The notes under the pieces were generated by a model. The model saw nothing but the letters and a program-made list of their open reading frames with translations, searched no databases and was not told where the DNA came from. The position numbers and the translations under genes were made by a program. From assembly GCA_000690595.2 (NCBI GenBank), contig JHUT02000007.1, positions 157,295 through 221,294 of the forward strand: a DNA stretch of 64,000 nucleotides. Direction: 5' to 3'. The DNA comes from Natrinema mahii. Lineage in GTDB: Archaea; Halobacteriota; Halobacteria; Halobacteriales; Natrialbaceae. Below, in pieces: positions 26,267 to 34,990 of this stretch. Numbering within the stretch: the first letter of the stretch is position 1; each line of letters begins with the position of its first letter.

Positions 26267-26800
26267 TTACTTGATGATGGACACGAGGTCCTTATGGAGG
26301 CCTATTACCGCCTGTGCGACTCGTCGTCGCCGACGCGATTTGGTATCGACCGCTATACCGTTACGTTCGATCCACCGCCGCATTTTGCTACTGCCGGCTT
26401 TCCGGTCGATGCCGACCTGCCAGAGGTGGTTAATCGGGTGTCGCAGCCAGTTGTACTCCTCGTGGGCGAACACGTCGATATACGTCGGCGAGTGAGCGAT
26501 GAGGATGACGTGGATCTGTCTGTCGGCGAGCAACGTCCGACGATACGTCCAGCTACCGTTCGGCTCCGACCCGACCGGCGGCTGGTGATACCACGCCAAT
26601 GGGTCCCACTCGAAACCGTGTTCCTGGAGTGTCTCCGTGAATTCGCCCAGCGGCCGCTGAATGGTGCCGACGTATTCGGTATCGCGAAGGCGGTACTGGG
26701 GCTGCCCGAGCGTTCGCCCGAGACGGGTGATCACGGGACCGAACAGCTGTCTCACGCGGTAGGGAACGTCGGGTTCGAGTGCCTCGACGATTGTCCGCAT
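26267..26800 (-). CDS. Unrecognised protein between two direct repeats
   Basis: 177 aa from the ATG at 26800 (an in-frame ATG 15 codons upstream is possible). It is rich in Arg, His and Trp and poorer in Asp/Glu than its neighbours: VRQLFGPVITRLGRTLGQPQ, FEWDPLAWYHQPP, RQIHVILIAHSPTYIDVFAHEEYNWLRHP (seen as DVFAHEEYNWLRHP). Codon use is more AT-rich than the surroundings. It has the look of a proviral or plasmid-borne gene, but I do not recognise a family. It is alone, bracketed by two identical 137-bp repeats. Confidence 0.6.
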   Translation of the reverse strand: MRTIVEALEPDVPYRVRQLFGPVITRLGRTLGQPQYRLRDTEYVGTIQRPLGEFTETLQEHGFEWDPLAWYHQPPVGSEPNGSWTYRRTLLADRQIHVILIAHSPTYIDVFAHEEYNWLRHPINHLWQVGIDRKAGSSKMRRWIERNGIAVDTKSRRRRRVAQAVIGLHKDLVSIIK

Positions 26801-26993
26801 TTGTCGGCCGTTGGATCTCCAGTGTCTCGAATGTATTGCAGGCACGGCGAGACGCGAGGGAAATGAGCGACACCGCGTCAGGGCGGTCTAAGCGAAATCT
26901 CCCCGTACCGACAGCTCTGACTTACCGCCGGCTCGCGATCCCCTGTCCGCCTCTACTCTACTTCTCGGACACAGTCCTTCCGGTAACTACGTC

Positions 26994-27130
26994 TGCCAAC
27001 ATTTTGCTCTGCGCTCCCTCGTGGTTCGAGAGACCTCCGGTCTCTCGTCATCACGAAAGGCGCGAAGCGCCTTTCGAACGACTTCGCTCGGTCGCTCGGC
27101 AAAATGTTGAGTAAAAGCACTCCTCCCTCC
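26994..27130. repeat. 137-bp palindromic repeat, copy 2
   Basis: Same sequence and orientation as 26058-26194, with the inner 113-bp unit at 26997-27109. The 120 bases before it (26871-26990) contain no gene that I can support, and the 120 after it hold further short palindromic runs of the type CTCGCTCAC-TTCG. Confidence 0.85.
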
Positions 27131-27250
27131 TCTTCGGGTCGGTCGTCGGCCCGCTCGCTCACTTCGTTCGCTCGCGGTGAGTACACACTGCTCTGCCTGT
27201 CCTGATCGGAATCGTCACTCCGACTCCGGAAGAAGAACGTGAACTGGGAC

Positions 27251-27457
27251 CTACTGGCGGCCGTCCCGTTCGAACGCCTCGAGCGCGTCCGTGTACGATC
27301 GCAGGACCGACAGGAGCAGCGCGAGCAGCAGTAGCGGGGCGGCGTACACGAGCTGGGTGTACGGATCCGGAGGCGATACGATCGCCGAGAGGAGGACCGC
27401 GATCGCACCGAAGGCGGCCAGGATCCGGACGAATCGACGGTGCGGAGACGAACTCAT
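27251..27457 (-). CDS. Small two-helix membrane protein
   Basis: 68 aa from the ATG at 27457. Two hydrophobic segments (about 10-28, ILAAFGAIAVLLSAIV; and about 34-52, QLVYAAPLLLLALLLSVL), a positively charged N-terminus (SSSPHRRFVR) and a charged C-terminal helix. TATAAAT at 27481-27487 is at the right distance (27 bases) to be its TATA box, which supports the short start over the longer ORF. Function unknown. Confidence 0.72.
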   Translation of the reverse strand: MSSSPHRRFVRILAAFGAIAVLLSAIVSPPDPYTQLVYAAPLLLLALLLSVLRSYTDALEAFERDGRQ

Positions 27458-27697
27458 ACCGACGGGTTCCGGACCGGAGATATAAATTTCACTAGGGAAG
27501 TCGACAGAACGTTCAGCACAGCGCCGTCCCGTGGTAGCGCCTGCGTCGCGTTTTGTCCGATCGACCAGGGGTCGACACGGTTCGCCGGAACCTCGCCAGT
27601 CGCGGCGGTCGACGACCGTCGATACCGCGCGACTGAGAGACGGCGAGGCCGTCGGCGATCGGTAGAACTTTGAGATACTGGGGCACTCGGTAGCACG

Positions 27698-28498
27698 ATG
27701 CACGAAGCAGACTTCGACGTGGCGGGGAAGACCGCCATCGTCACCGGCGCGAGCCAGGGAATCGGCGAATCGATCGCGAAGACGTTTGCCGCGGGCGGTG
27801 CGGACGTCGCCATCTGTTCGCGCTCGATGGATCGCGTCGGCCCGGTCGCCGACGAGATCAACGATAGCGAGGCCGACGGCGAGGCGCTGGCCGTCGAGTG
27901 CAACGTCCGCGAGCGCGAGCAGGTTCGGAACCTCGTCGACGAGACGGTCGACGAGTTCGGCGATGTCGACATCCTCGTGAACAACGCCGGCGGTGAGTTC
28001 GTCGCGCCGTTCGAGGACATCTCCGCGAACGGCTGGGAGACCATCGTCGATCTCAACCTGAACAGCACCGTCCACTGCACCCAACTCGCCGGCGAGGTCA
28101 TGCGTGAGGGCGACGGCGGGGTCATCATCAACATGTCCAGCGTCAACGGCCAGCACGCCGCGCCCGGCGAGAGCCACTACGGCGCGTCCAAGGCGGCGAT
28201 CATCCGCCTGACCGAGACGCTGGCCGTCGAATGGGCCGAAGACGGCATCCGCGTTAACTGCATCGCGCCCGGGCTCATCCAGACGCCCGGCGTCGCCGAG
28301 ACGCTCGGCATCGACAGCGAGGACATGCCGCCCCGCGAGGAGACCGACCGCCGCATCGGCTACGGCGAGGATATCGCCGACGTCGCACAGTTCCTCGCCA
28401 GCCCCGCCGCCGCCTTCATGAACGGCGAGACCGTGACGGTGAAAGGCGTTCCGCGAGCCGGCAACTCGATGTCGCAGGACCTCGGTCTCGAGGACTGA
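27698..28498 (+). CDS. Short-chain dehydrogenase/reductase
   Basis: 266 aa. NAD(P)-binding TGASQGIG at 16-23, NNAG in the middle, catalytic Ser in NMSSVNG, Tyr161 and Lys165 in HYGASK, and the tail motif NCIAPGLIQTPG. It belongs to the classical FabG/glucose-dehydrogenase-like group; the Asp/Arg pattern after the second strand (CSRSMDRV) may point to NADP. Substrate unknown. It lies alone between the repeat region and a membrane protein. Confidence 0.92.
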   Translation: MHEADFDVAGKTAIVTGASQGIGESIAKTFAAGGADVAICSRSMDRVGPVADEINDSEADGEALAVECNVREREQVRNLVDETVDEFGDVDILVNNAGGEFVAPFEDISANGWETIVDLNLNSTVHCTQLAGEVMREGDGGVIINMSSVNGQHAAPGESHYGASKAAIIRLTETLAVEWAEDGIRVNCIAPGLIQTPGVAETLGIDSEDMPPREETDRRIGYGEDIADVAQFLASPAAAFMNGETVTVKGVPRAGNSMSQDLGLED

Positions 28499-28588
28499 CG
28501 GCGTCGGGAGTTCGGTACCTTCGTTCCGGTGTCGGTCGCCAGTAGCTCGGCCCGGCCGTCACGCCGGTGTCACGGACGGGCAACGAAT

Positions 28589-29518
28589 ATGTCGACCGGC
28601 TCCCAAGTGCGGCCGATGGCGACGCCTGCGAACCCCGGCATTGACGTGGTTGCGGCCGTCGGCCTGTACGTCGCGGCGGTCGCGGTCGGACTCGTCGCGC
28701 TCGGTGGGGTCGCCGCGGGGGCCTCGAGCGACGGTCTCGTGGCGCTGCTCCCGACCGCGTTCACCGCCGGCTTGGTCTGTGGGGCCATCGTCGCGCGCGT
28801 CACCGACGACGACGTGGTCCGATTCGGTGCCTGGCGATGGCGGGCCGTCGCTTGCTGGGTACCCGCGTCGCTCGTCGCGGCGGGCGCGGTCGTCCTCTCG
28901 GCGACCGGTGCGGTCTCACGGGGCTGGCGGCTGCTACTGCTCGGCATCGCGGCGGGCGCGGTCGTCCTCTCGGGCTGGCTGCTGTCGCGGACGACACGCG
29001 ACGCCTTCGTCGGTGCGGCGATCGACGACCGCGACGCCGCGCTCGCGAACTGGACGTGGTATCAATCCGGAACCCACACGTTCCTGATCGCCATCGGCCT
29101 CGTCCTATTCGGGGTCGGGACGGTGGCTTCGTTCGTCGCCGGCACGCTATCCTATCGGTTCCTCCTTCCGTCCATTGTGCTCGTCGTCCTCGGGTGGGCA
29201 CCGACGCTCTCCGTGCCGACCCCGGGCGGCGACGACCTGACGCTGTTCTCGGTGTCCGGGCTCGAGCACGCCCGTGCCGACGTCCGCGCCTATCCCGACG
29301 GCATCGTCATCGAACCTCGTCACATTCCGTCGTACAGGTGGTTCGTCCCGTGGGACCGGATCACCGACGTGCGAACGACCGAGGACCGACTCGTCTTCGA
29401 GCGCCGGTGGCGACCGGCCGTTCGCTGTGATCGGTCGGCGATCGAGGACGTCGAGACCGTTCGCGACGCGATCGAACGGTCGCGGCGGGGGACGGCCGAG
29501 TCCCAAACCACAATTTAA
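28589..29518 (+). CDS. Membrane protein with C-terminal PH-like domain
   Basis: 309 aa if started at 28589; the Met at 28616 is equally possible. About six hydrophobic segments run from residue 15 to 220 (VGLYVAAVAVGLVALGG, then LLPTAFTAGLVCGAIVARV, and so on). The last 100 residues are soluble: LEHARADVRAYPDGIVIEPRHIPSYRWFVPWDRITDVRTTEDRLVFERRW in outline, with the PWDRI motif of bacterial PH-like domains. It shows no transporter motif. Function unknown. Confidence 0.7.
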   Translation: MSTGSQVRPMATPANPGIDVVAAVGLYVAAVAVGLVALGGVAAGASSDGLVALLPTAFTAGLVCGAIVARVTDDDVVRFGAWRWRAVACWVPASLVAAGAVVLSATGAVSRGWRLLLLGIAAGAVVLSGWLLSRTTRDAFVGAAIDDRDAALANWTWYQSGTHTFLIAIGLVLFGVGTVASFVAGTLSYRFLLPSIVLVVLGWAPTLSVPTPGGDDLTLFSVSGLEHARADVRAYPDGIVIEPRHIPSYRWFVPWDRITDVRTTEDRLVFERRWRPAVRCDRSAIEDVETVRDAIERSRRGTAESQTTI

Positions 29519-29653
29519 CGCCGCTCGAACGCGAGCCAAACCCATGAACGGACCGCGGACGAGGACCGATGGGAGCGCGCCCGGATCCCCATCGAGTGCA
29601 CGCGACGGGGACGAACGCCGACGGTACCGACGCCGCCGTACTCGAATCCAGCA

Positions 29654-31894
29654 ATGACTACCGACCCACCCCAGGACGACACCGAGATTCGCCAGTTAGA
29701 CGAGGATACTGTCGCCCGGATCGCCGCCGGCGAGGTCGTCGAGCGGCCCGCCAGCGCGGTGAAGGAACTCGTCGAGAACAGCGTAGACGCCGACGCCGAC
29801 AGCGTCGATGTCACCGTCGAGGCGGGCGGCACCGACCTGATCCGGGTCGCCGACGACGGCCGCGGGATGAGCGAGGCCGACCTCCGGGCGGCCGTCCGCG
29901 AACACACGACCAGCAAGATCGACGGGCTCGAGGACCTCGAGTCGGGCGTCGCCACCCTCGGATTCCGCGGCGAGGCCCTCCACACCATCGGCTCGGTCTC
30001 CCGGATGACCATCCGCTCGCGGCCCCGCGAGAGCGAGGGGGCGGGGACCGAACTGATCTACGAGGGCGGCGAGGTCACCGCGGTCGAGCCGACGGGCTGT
30101 CCCGCGGGGACGACGGTCGAGATCGAGGACCTGTTCTACAACACGCCCGCTCGCCGGAAGTTCCTCAAGACGACCGCGACGGAGTTTTCCCACGTCAACC
30201 GCGTCGTCACTCGCTACGCGCTCGCGAACCCGGACGTGGCCGTCTCGCTGACCCACGACGGCCGCGAGGTGTTTGCGACGACCGGACAGGGCGACCTGCA
30301 GGCCGCCGTCCTGGCCGTCTACGGCCGCGAGGTCGCCTCCTCGATGATCCCCGTCGAGGCCGACGGCGACGACCTCCCCCCGGGCCCCCTCGAGTCCGTT
30401 TCGGGGCTCGTCTCCCACCCGGAGACGAACCGCTCGAGCCGGGACTACCTCGCGACCTACGTCAACGGTCGCGCCGTCACGGCCGACGCCGTCCGCGAGG
30501 GGATCATGGGGGCCTACGGCACGCAACTGGGCGGCGACCGCTACCCCTTTGTCACGCTCTTCCTCGAAGTCCCCGGCGAGGCGGTCGACGTCAACGTCCA
30601 CCCGCGCAAGCGGGAGGTCCGCTTCGACGACGACGACGCCGTCCGCCGGCAGGTCGACGCCGCCGTCGAGTCGGCCCTGCTCGAGCACGGCCTGCTTCGC
30701 TCGCGCGCCCCTCGCGGCCGGTCGGCCCCCGGCGAGGCGCGGGTCCAGCCCGACGCGCGCGGAGCCGGCGACGGGACCGATCCGGCCGCTGCCGGCGGGG
30801 AGCCCGCGACGCTCGAGGACGGCGTCGAAACGGCGTCGTCGTCGGCCGACTCGAGCTCGACCGACCGCGAGGGTGACGACGACCCGGTCGAGCGATCGTC
30901 GAGCGATCGGGCCGCGGACGCGAAGCCAGAAACGAACGCCGGCGATTCCGCGGCCGACTCGAGCGGCGCGGCTTCCACAGGCGGCGACCGGGATCTGGGT
31001 CCCCGCTCGGACTCGAGCGAGTCGACGGCCCCGACTGCGGTGGAGCCCGCCGCGGACCCGGTGTCCGACACCGGCGGGTCCGCAGCCGACTCGGGTGACA
31101 CGGATGTGGAATCGGACCGGTCGGGCCTCTCAGGGGCCTCGAGCGGGCCCGATTCGCGCCGGAACCGCGACGCGAGCGCGGATTCGGAGCGAAATCGCGA
31201 CCACGACGCCGGCCGCAAATTCGACGCCGCGACCGAGCAGCGGACTCTGACCGGCGAGGCCGCGACGGGCGAGGAAACGTCGTTCGACTCGCTGCCCGCC
31301 CTGCGGGTGCTGGGACAGCTCCACGACACCTATCTAGTCTGTGAGACCGATGACGGGCTCGTCCTGATCGACCAACACGCCGCCGACGAGCGGGTCAACT
31401 ACGAGCGCCTGCAGCAGGCGTTCGCCGACGACGCCACCGCGCAGGCGCTGGCCGACCCCGTCGAACTCGAGTTGACCGCCGCCGAGGCCGAGGCCTTTAC
31501 CCAGTACAGCGAGGCGCTCTCGCGGCTGGGCTTTTACGCCGACCGGGTCGACGATCGCACCGTCGCCGTGACGACCGTCCCCGCCGTCCTCGAGGAAACC
31601 CTCGAGCCCGATCGCCTGCGGGACGTGTTGGCCTCGTTCGTCGCGGGCGACCGCGAAGCAGGAGCCGAGACGGTTGACGCACTGGCCGACGAGTTCCTCG
31701 GCGATCTCGCGTGCTATCCGTCGCTCACCGGCAACACGTCGCTGACGGAGGGCTCGGTCGTCGACCTGCTCGAGGCGTTAGACGACTGCGAGAACCCCTA
31801 TTCCTGTCCGCACGGCCGGCCCGTGATCGTCCGGTTCGACGAGGCCGAGATCGAGGATCGGTTCGAGCGGGATTATCCCGGCCACTCCGGATAG
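29654..31894 (+). CDS. mutL: DNA mismatch repair protein MutL, endonuclease type
   Basis: 746 aa. GHKL ATPase at 1-340: VKELVENSVDADA, DDGRGM and TSKIDGLEDLESGVATLGFRGEAL (outlined by TSKI and GFRGEAL). An acidic, Ser-rich linker of about 200 residues follows (about 360-555). The C-terminal domain has the metal-binding DQHAADERVNYE at 573-584, an exact DQHA(X)2E(X)4E endonuclease motif, and the late CPHGRP. So it probably nicks DNA itself, as expected where MutH is absent. It is on the same strand as mutS, 3.7 kb downstream. Confidence 0.96.
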   Translation: MTTDPPQDDTEIRQLDEDTVARIAAGEVVERPASAVKELVENSVDADADSVDVTVEAGGTDLIRVADDGRGMSEADLRAAVREHTTSKIDGLEDLESGVATLGFRGEALHTIGSVSRMTIRSRPRESEGAGTELIYEGGEVTAVEPTGCPAGTTVEIEDLFYNTPARRKFLKTTATEFSHVNRVVTRYALANPDVAVSLTHDGREVFATTGQGDLQAAVLAVYGREVASSMIPVEADGDDLPPGPLESVSGLVSHPETNRSSRDYLATYVNGRAVTADAVREGIMGAYGTQLGGDRYPFVTLFLEVPGEAVDVNVHPRKREVRFDDDDAVRRQVDAAVESALLEHGLLRSRAPRGRSAPGEARVQPDARGAGDGTDPAAAGGEPATLEDGVETASSSADSSSTDREGDDDPVERSSSDRAADAKPETNAGDSAADSSGAASTGGDRDLGPRSDSSESTAPTAVEPAADPVSDTGGSAADSGDTDVESDRSGLSGASSGPDSRRNRDASADSERNRDHDAGRKFDAATEQRTLTGEAATGEETSFDSLPALRVLGQLHDTYLVCETDDGLVLIDQHAADERVNYERLQQAFADDATAQALADPVELELTAAEAEAFTQYSEALSRLGFYADRVDDRTVAVTTVPAVLEETLEPDRLRDVLASFVAGDREAGAETVDALADEFLGDLACYPSLTGNTSLTEGSVVDLLEALDDCENPYSCPHGRPVIVRFDEAEIEDRFERDYPGHSG

Positions 31895-31921
31895 CGCCGG
31901 TCGCGTTCGCTCTCGTCCGCC

Positions 31922-33244
31922 TTACTCGCCGCTCGCTCCCTCGAGAGCCGGCTCGTCCGCTTCGGCAGTCGTCCGGTGTCGGTGTCCGTACAACCAGACG
32001 GTACAACAGAGGGCGATCACGCCGGCGACGGTGGCGATCCCGAACGCGATCCGGTAGCCGGTCTCGGTGTAGACGCGGACGCCGCCCACGAGGTCGCCGG
32101 TCCAGTAGGCGTCGAGCGCCCGCCCCATCAGCGTCGGGAAGATCGCCGCGCCGGTGAAGGCCGCCGCGTTCGCCGCTCCCGTCGAAATCCCGCTCGCGCT
32201 GCTGGGGTGGCGTTCCTGCACGACCGAGTACCCCAGCACGAACGCGCCGAGGCTGATGCCGCTCACCAGAAACACCGCACCGACGACCGGCAGCGGCGGA
32301 TTTCCGACGACCGCGATCAGGGCGAGACAGCAGGTGTAACAGACCCCGCCGGCGACCATCAGCTCGATCCTGCGCTCGAGGCGGTCGGCCAGCCAGCCGA
32401 CGGCGGGCGGGCCGACCATCAGCCCGAGCCCGCCCAGGAGAGTCAGCGTGGAGGCCCGGGTCACCGTGACGTCGTAGGTCTGGACGACGTAGGGAACGCC
32501 CCAGAGTCCGAAGAGCGTGATGTTCACGCCGGTCGAACAGAACAGCATGACACTGACGACCCAGAGCCAGCGGTCCCGAAGGACGGCGGCGAGATACGAC
32601 TTGAGTTGAGCGTTCGTCAGCACCTCCTGTCCGGGGACGCCCTCGAGCGGCTCGAAGCCGGCGGCGCTCGGGGAGTTTCGGACGAGAGCGAAGGCGACGA
32701 CGGTCATCGCGAGGCCGAGAACGCCGAGTCCGGCGACCGTCGATCGCCAGCCGAACCGGCCGACCGCCAGCGCGAGCGGGGTCGTCGCGAAGACGCCGCC
32801 GAACCCCGCGACGGCGAAGGTCGCGCCGCTCATCGTCGCGAACTCGTCGGTGCGGTACCAGTTCGCACAGAACCGGAGGACGCAGACGAAGATCACGCTC
32901 CCGCCGAGGCCGATCAGCCCGCGGGCCAGCGTCGCCGCGAGGTAGCCCTCCGCGACGGAAAACCAGACGACGCCGACGTTCATGACGACCGCGCCGGCGG
33001 TGGCCGTCAACCGGGGCCCGATCCGGTCGGCCAGCAGGCCCGACGGGATCTGCATCGCCGCGTAGACCCAGAAGAAGACGGCGTGGAGCGTCCCCAGCTG
33101 TGCCCCGGTCGTTCCGAAGGCGGCCATCAGATCCTCCGAGAGGACCGCCGTCGAGAGCCGGCTGACGTTGACCAGCAGGAAGAGACCGCTCAGTATCGCC
33201 CACAGGAGCCACCGACGCCGGAGCGGATCGTGCCAGAGTCGCAT
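31922..33244 (-). CDS. Major facilitator superfamily transporter
   Basis: 440 aa from the ATG at 33244, twelve hydrophobic segments. The MFS loop 2-3 motif is SGLLADRIGPRLTATAG, and its counterpart in the second half is GWLADRLERRIELM. The upstream in-frame Met adds only 13 residues without family similarity. It is divergent from rtcA with 130 bases between. Substrate not inferable; the organic-anion or nitrate/NNP-like MFS group is possible. Confidence 0.9.
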   Translation of the reverse strand: MRLWHDPLRRRWLLWAILSGLFLLVNVSRLSTAVLSEDLMAAFGTTGAQLGTLHAVFFWVYAAMQIPSGLLADRIGPRLTATAGAVVMNVGVVWFSVAEGYLAATLARGLIGLGGSVIFVCVLRFCANWYRTDEFATMSGATFAVAGFGGVFATTPLALAVGRFGWRSTVAGLGVLGLAMTVVAFALVRNSPSAAGFEPLEGVPGQEVLTNAQLKSYLAAVLRDRWLWVVSVMLFCSTGVNITLFGLWGVPYVVQTYDVTVTRASTLTLLGGLGLMVGPPAVGWLADRLERRIELMVAGGVCYTCCLALIAVVGNPPLPVVGAVFLVSGISLGAFVLGYSVVQERHPSSASGISTGAANAAAFTGAAIFPTLMGRALDAYWTGDLVGGVRVYTETGYRIAFGIATVAGVIALCCTVWLYGHRHRTTAEADEPALEGASGE

Positions 33245-33374
33245 TGCGCTGGGACTCCGCCACGAAGCATGGAAAAAGTTCACAAACCGGAAACGCGGTC
33301 CATGTTGACGAACAGCTCATCAGTACCGGCCCGAAGCCGCCACCGGTAGGTGCCTCGAGCCCGCAGTCGAACCT

Positions 33375-34427
33375 ATGTCCCCGCGCGAACTCGACGGCGC
33401 GAACGCCGGCGGCCAGTTTCTCCGAACGGCGCTCGCGCTGTCGGTCCTCGAGAACGAGCCGGTCCGCCTCGAGAACGTCCGCGGCGACCGGCCGACGCCC
33501 GGGCTCCGCCACCAGCATCTGGCGGTCCTCGAGACGATGGCCGAGATCTGTGACGCCGACGTTTCGGGCGCGGAACTGGGTGCGGAGACGATCGTGTTCG
33601 ACCCGGGACTCGAGGGCGACGGCGGACTCGCGGGCGGCGAGTACGCGGTCGACATCGGGACCGCCGGCAGCGCGACGCTGCTCTGTAACGCCGTCCTCCC
33701 GCTGGCGACGGTCCTCGAGTCGCCGCTGTCGGTCACGGTCACCGGCGGGACGGACGTGGCGTGGTCCCCGCCGCTTGACTACCTGCGGCGCGTGAAACTC
33801 CCGTTTCTTCGACGGGGCGGCCTCGCGGCCGCCTGCGAGGGCGAGCGTCGCGGGTTCTACCCCGAGGGCGGCGGCGAGGTCACGCTCCGACTCGAGCCGT
33901 CCGCGCTCGAACCGATCGAAATCGTCGAGCGGGGGGCGCTGGAGGCCCTGCAGCTCCACTCGACCGAGTCGAAATCGCTGGCCGACCGCGACGTCGCCCA
34001 CCGACAGGCCGAGGGGGCCCTCGAGCGCCTCGATTCGGACGCCCCCGAACTTGCAACGCGGCGCGAAACCGCCGCGGACAGCCCCTCGCCGGGTTCCGCG
34101 CTCGTAATCCGCATCGACCACGGAACCGGGATCGCCGGGGTTTCCGCGCTCGGCGAACGCGGCAAGCCGGCCGAGCGGGTCGGCGAGGACGCGGCCAACG
34201 CCGCGAACCGCTTCCTCGCGGGAGCGGCTCCCGTCGACCGGCACATGGCCGATCAACTGCTCGTCTTTCTCGCGCTCGCGGGCGGCCGACTGCGGATCCC
34301 GGCCGTGACCGACCACGTCGAAACCCGATGTGAGCTGCTCGAGGCGTTCGGGGCCGAAATCGACCGCGAGGGCGACGGCGAGACAGCGGTCGTAACGGTC
34401 GCGTCGCCGCTGACCGGGAGGCAATAG
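33375..34427 (+). CDS. rtcA: RNA 3'-terminal phosphate cyclase
   Basis: 350 aa. LDGANAGGQFLRTALALS (7-24 region) and GDRPTPGLRHQHLAVLETMAEI match the RtcA N-terminus (Gly-rich, with R-P-x-P-G-L), GGGEV (EGGGEVTLRLEP) the middle, and VDRHMADQLLVF the nucleotidyl-acceptor motif with His290 as the catalytic residue. The enzyme converts RNA 3'-phosphates to 2',3'-cyclic phosphates with ATP. In haloarchaea it is usually alone, as here; no RtcB ligase lies in the window. Confidence 0.95.
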   Translation: MSPRELDGANAGGQFLRTALALSVLENEPVRLENVRGDRPTPGLRHQHLAVLETMAEICDADVSGAELGAETIVFDPGLEGDGGLAGGEYAVDIGTAGSATLLCNAVLPLATVLESPLSVTVTGGTDVAWSPPLDYLRRVKLPFLRRGGLAAACEGERRGFYPEGGGEVTLRLEPSALEPIEIVERGALEALQLHSTESKSLADRDVAHRQAEGALERLDSDAPELATRRETAADSPSPGSALVIRIDHGTGIAGVSALGERGKPAERVGEDAANAANRFLAGAAPVDRHMADQLLVFLALAGGRLRIPAVTDHVETRCELLEAFGAEIDREGDGETAVVTVASPLTGRQ

Positions 34428-34436
34428 TTTCTTGGG

Positions 34437-34685
34437 TTACCGCGGTTCTCGGTTCAGCAGTCCCGCCAGCACGATCAGCAGGCCGATCACGAGGACACCG
34501 CCTCCCGTGACTGCGAGCGCGAACGTCGGGTCTGTGGGCTCGACGCCTGCGTCCGCGAGCGGGAGCGTCCCCAAGTACCTCAGGAGTCGGCTACCTGCGT
34601 TGGCGACGACGACGAATGCGATAGCGAGCCCCAGGAAGCGGAGCTGGTAGTCGAACCATGTTCTGAGCCCGTCTGCGGACACCAT
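34437..34685 (-). CDS. Small two-helix membrane protein
   Basis: 82 aa. Two hydrophobic helices, LGLAIAFVVVANAGSRLL (about 18-35) and ALAVTGGGVLVIGLLIVLAGLL (about 56-77), joined by a polar loop with a TLPLADAG sequence. A GCTATAC box lies about 30 bases before the ATG. Nine bases separate its stop from that of rtcA. Function unknown. Confidence 0.68.
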   Translation of the reverse strand: MVSADGLRTWFDYQLRFLGLAIAFVVVANAGSRLLRYLGTLPLADAGVEPTDPTFALAVTGGGVLVIGLLIVLAGLLNREPR

Positions 34686-34904
34686 CTACAAACATGTTAC
34701 TATGGCAACTGTATAGCCTTTTGGCCGGCCCGAAACGGCGGTCTCGAGTGCCACCCGGGCTCCGATCGAACGTCGCCGACCGAGGAACCCGCTGTGGCGT
34801 GTGCCGGAGCAGTGGGGGAGACACGTCCCTGATCGGTACGATTCGGACCCACGCCTGACATCGGACCGAGCGAGCGTGATTGTGGGTTGACAGACCGCCA
34901 CAAC

Positions 34905-34909
34905 TTATA
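34905..34909 (+). promoter_or_regulatory. TATA box of the uORF-kdgK unit
   Basis: TTATA in CAACTTATAGC, centred 27 bases before the ATG at 34934, which makes that ATG the likely 5' end of a leaderless transcript. Confidence 0.55.
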
Positions 34910-34933
34910 GCAACGCCGTTCGTTGGCTGAAGT

Positions 34934-34990
34934 ATGACCGAGGGACACACCGACCGTCGCGGCCGTACAACTCGGGGGGCCGACCGGTGA
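34934..34990 (+). CDS. 18-codon upstream ORF coupled to kdgK
   Basis: ATG to TGA, Arg/Thr/Gly-rich peptide MTEGHTDRRGRTTRGADR. It is the first ATG after the TATA box and its TGA overlaps the GTG start of kdgK (GTGA). It could be a leader that couples kdgK translation to the passage of ribosomes. The peptide itself need not have a function. Evidence is positional only. Confidence 0.45.
   Translation: MTEGHTDRRGRTTRGADR

Noticed and set aside
26057..26866. 269-codon plus-strand frame across repeat copy 1
   Set aside because: Its first part is the repeat itself and the rest is the mirror of the minus-strand gene.
31725..34424. 899-codon minus-strand frame over MFS and rtcA
   Set aside because: Covers two clearly recognised genes in other frames; no motifs.
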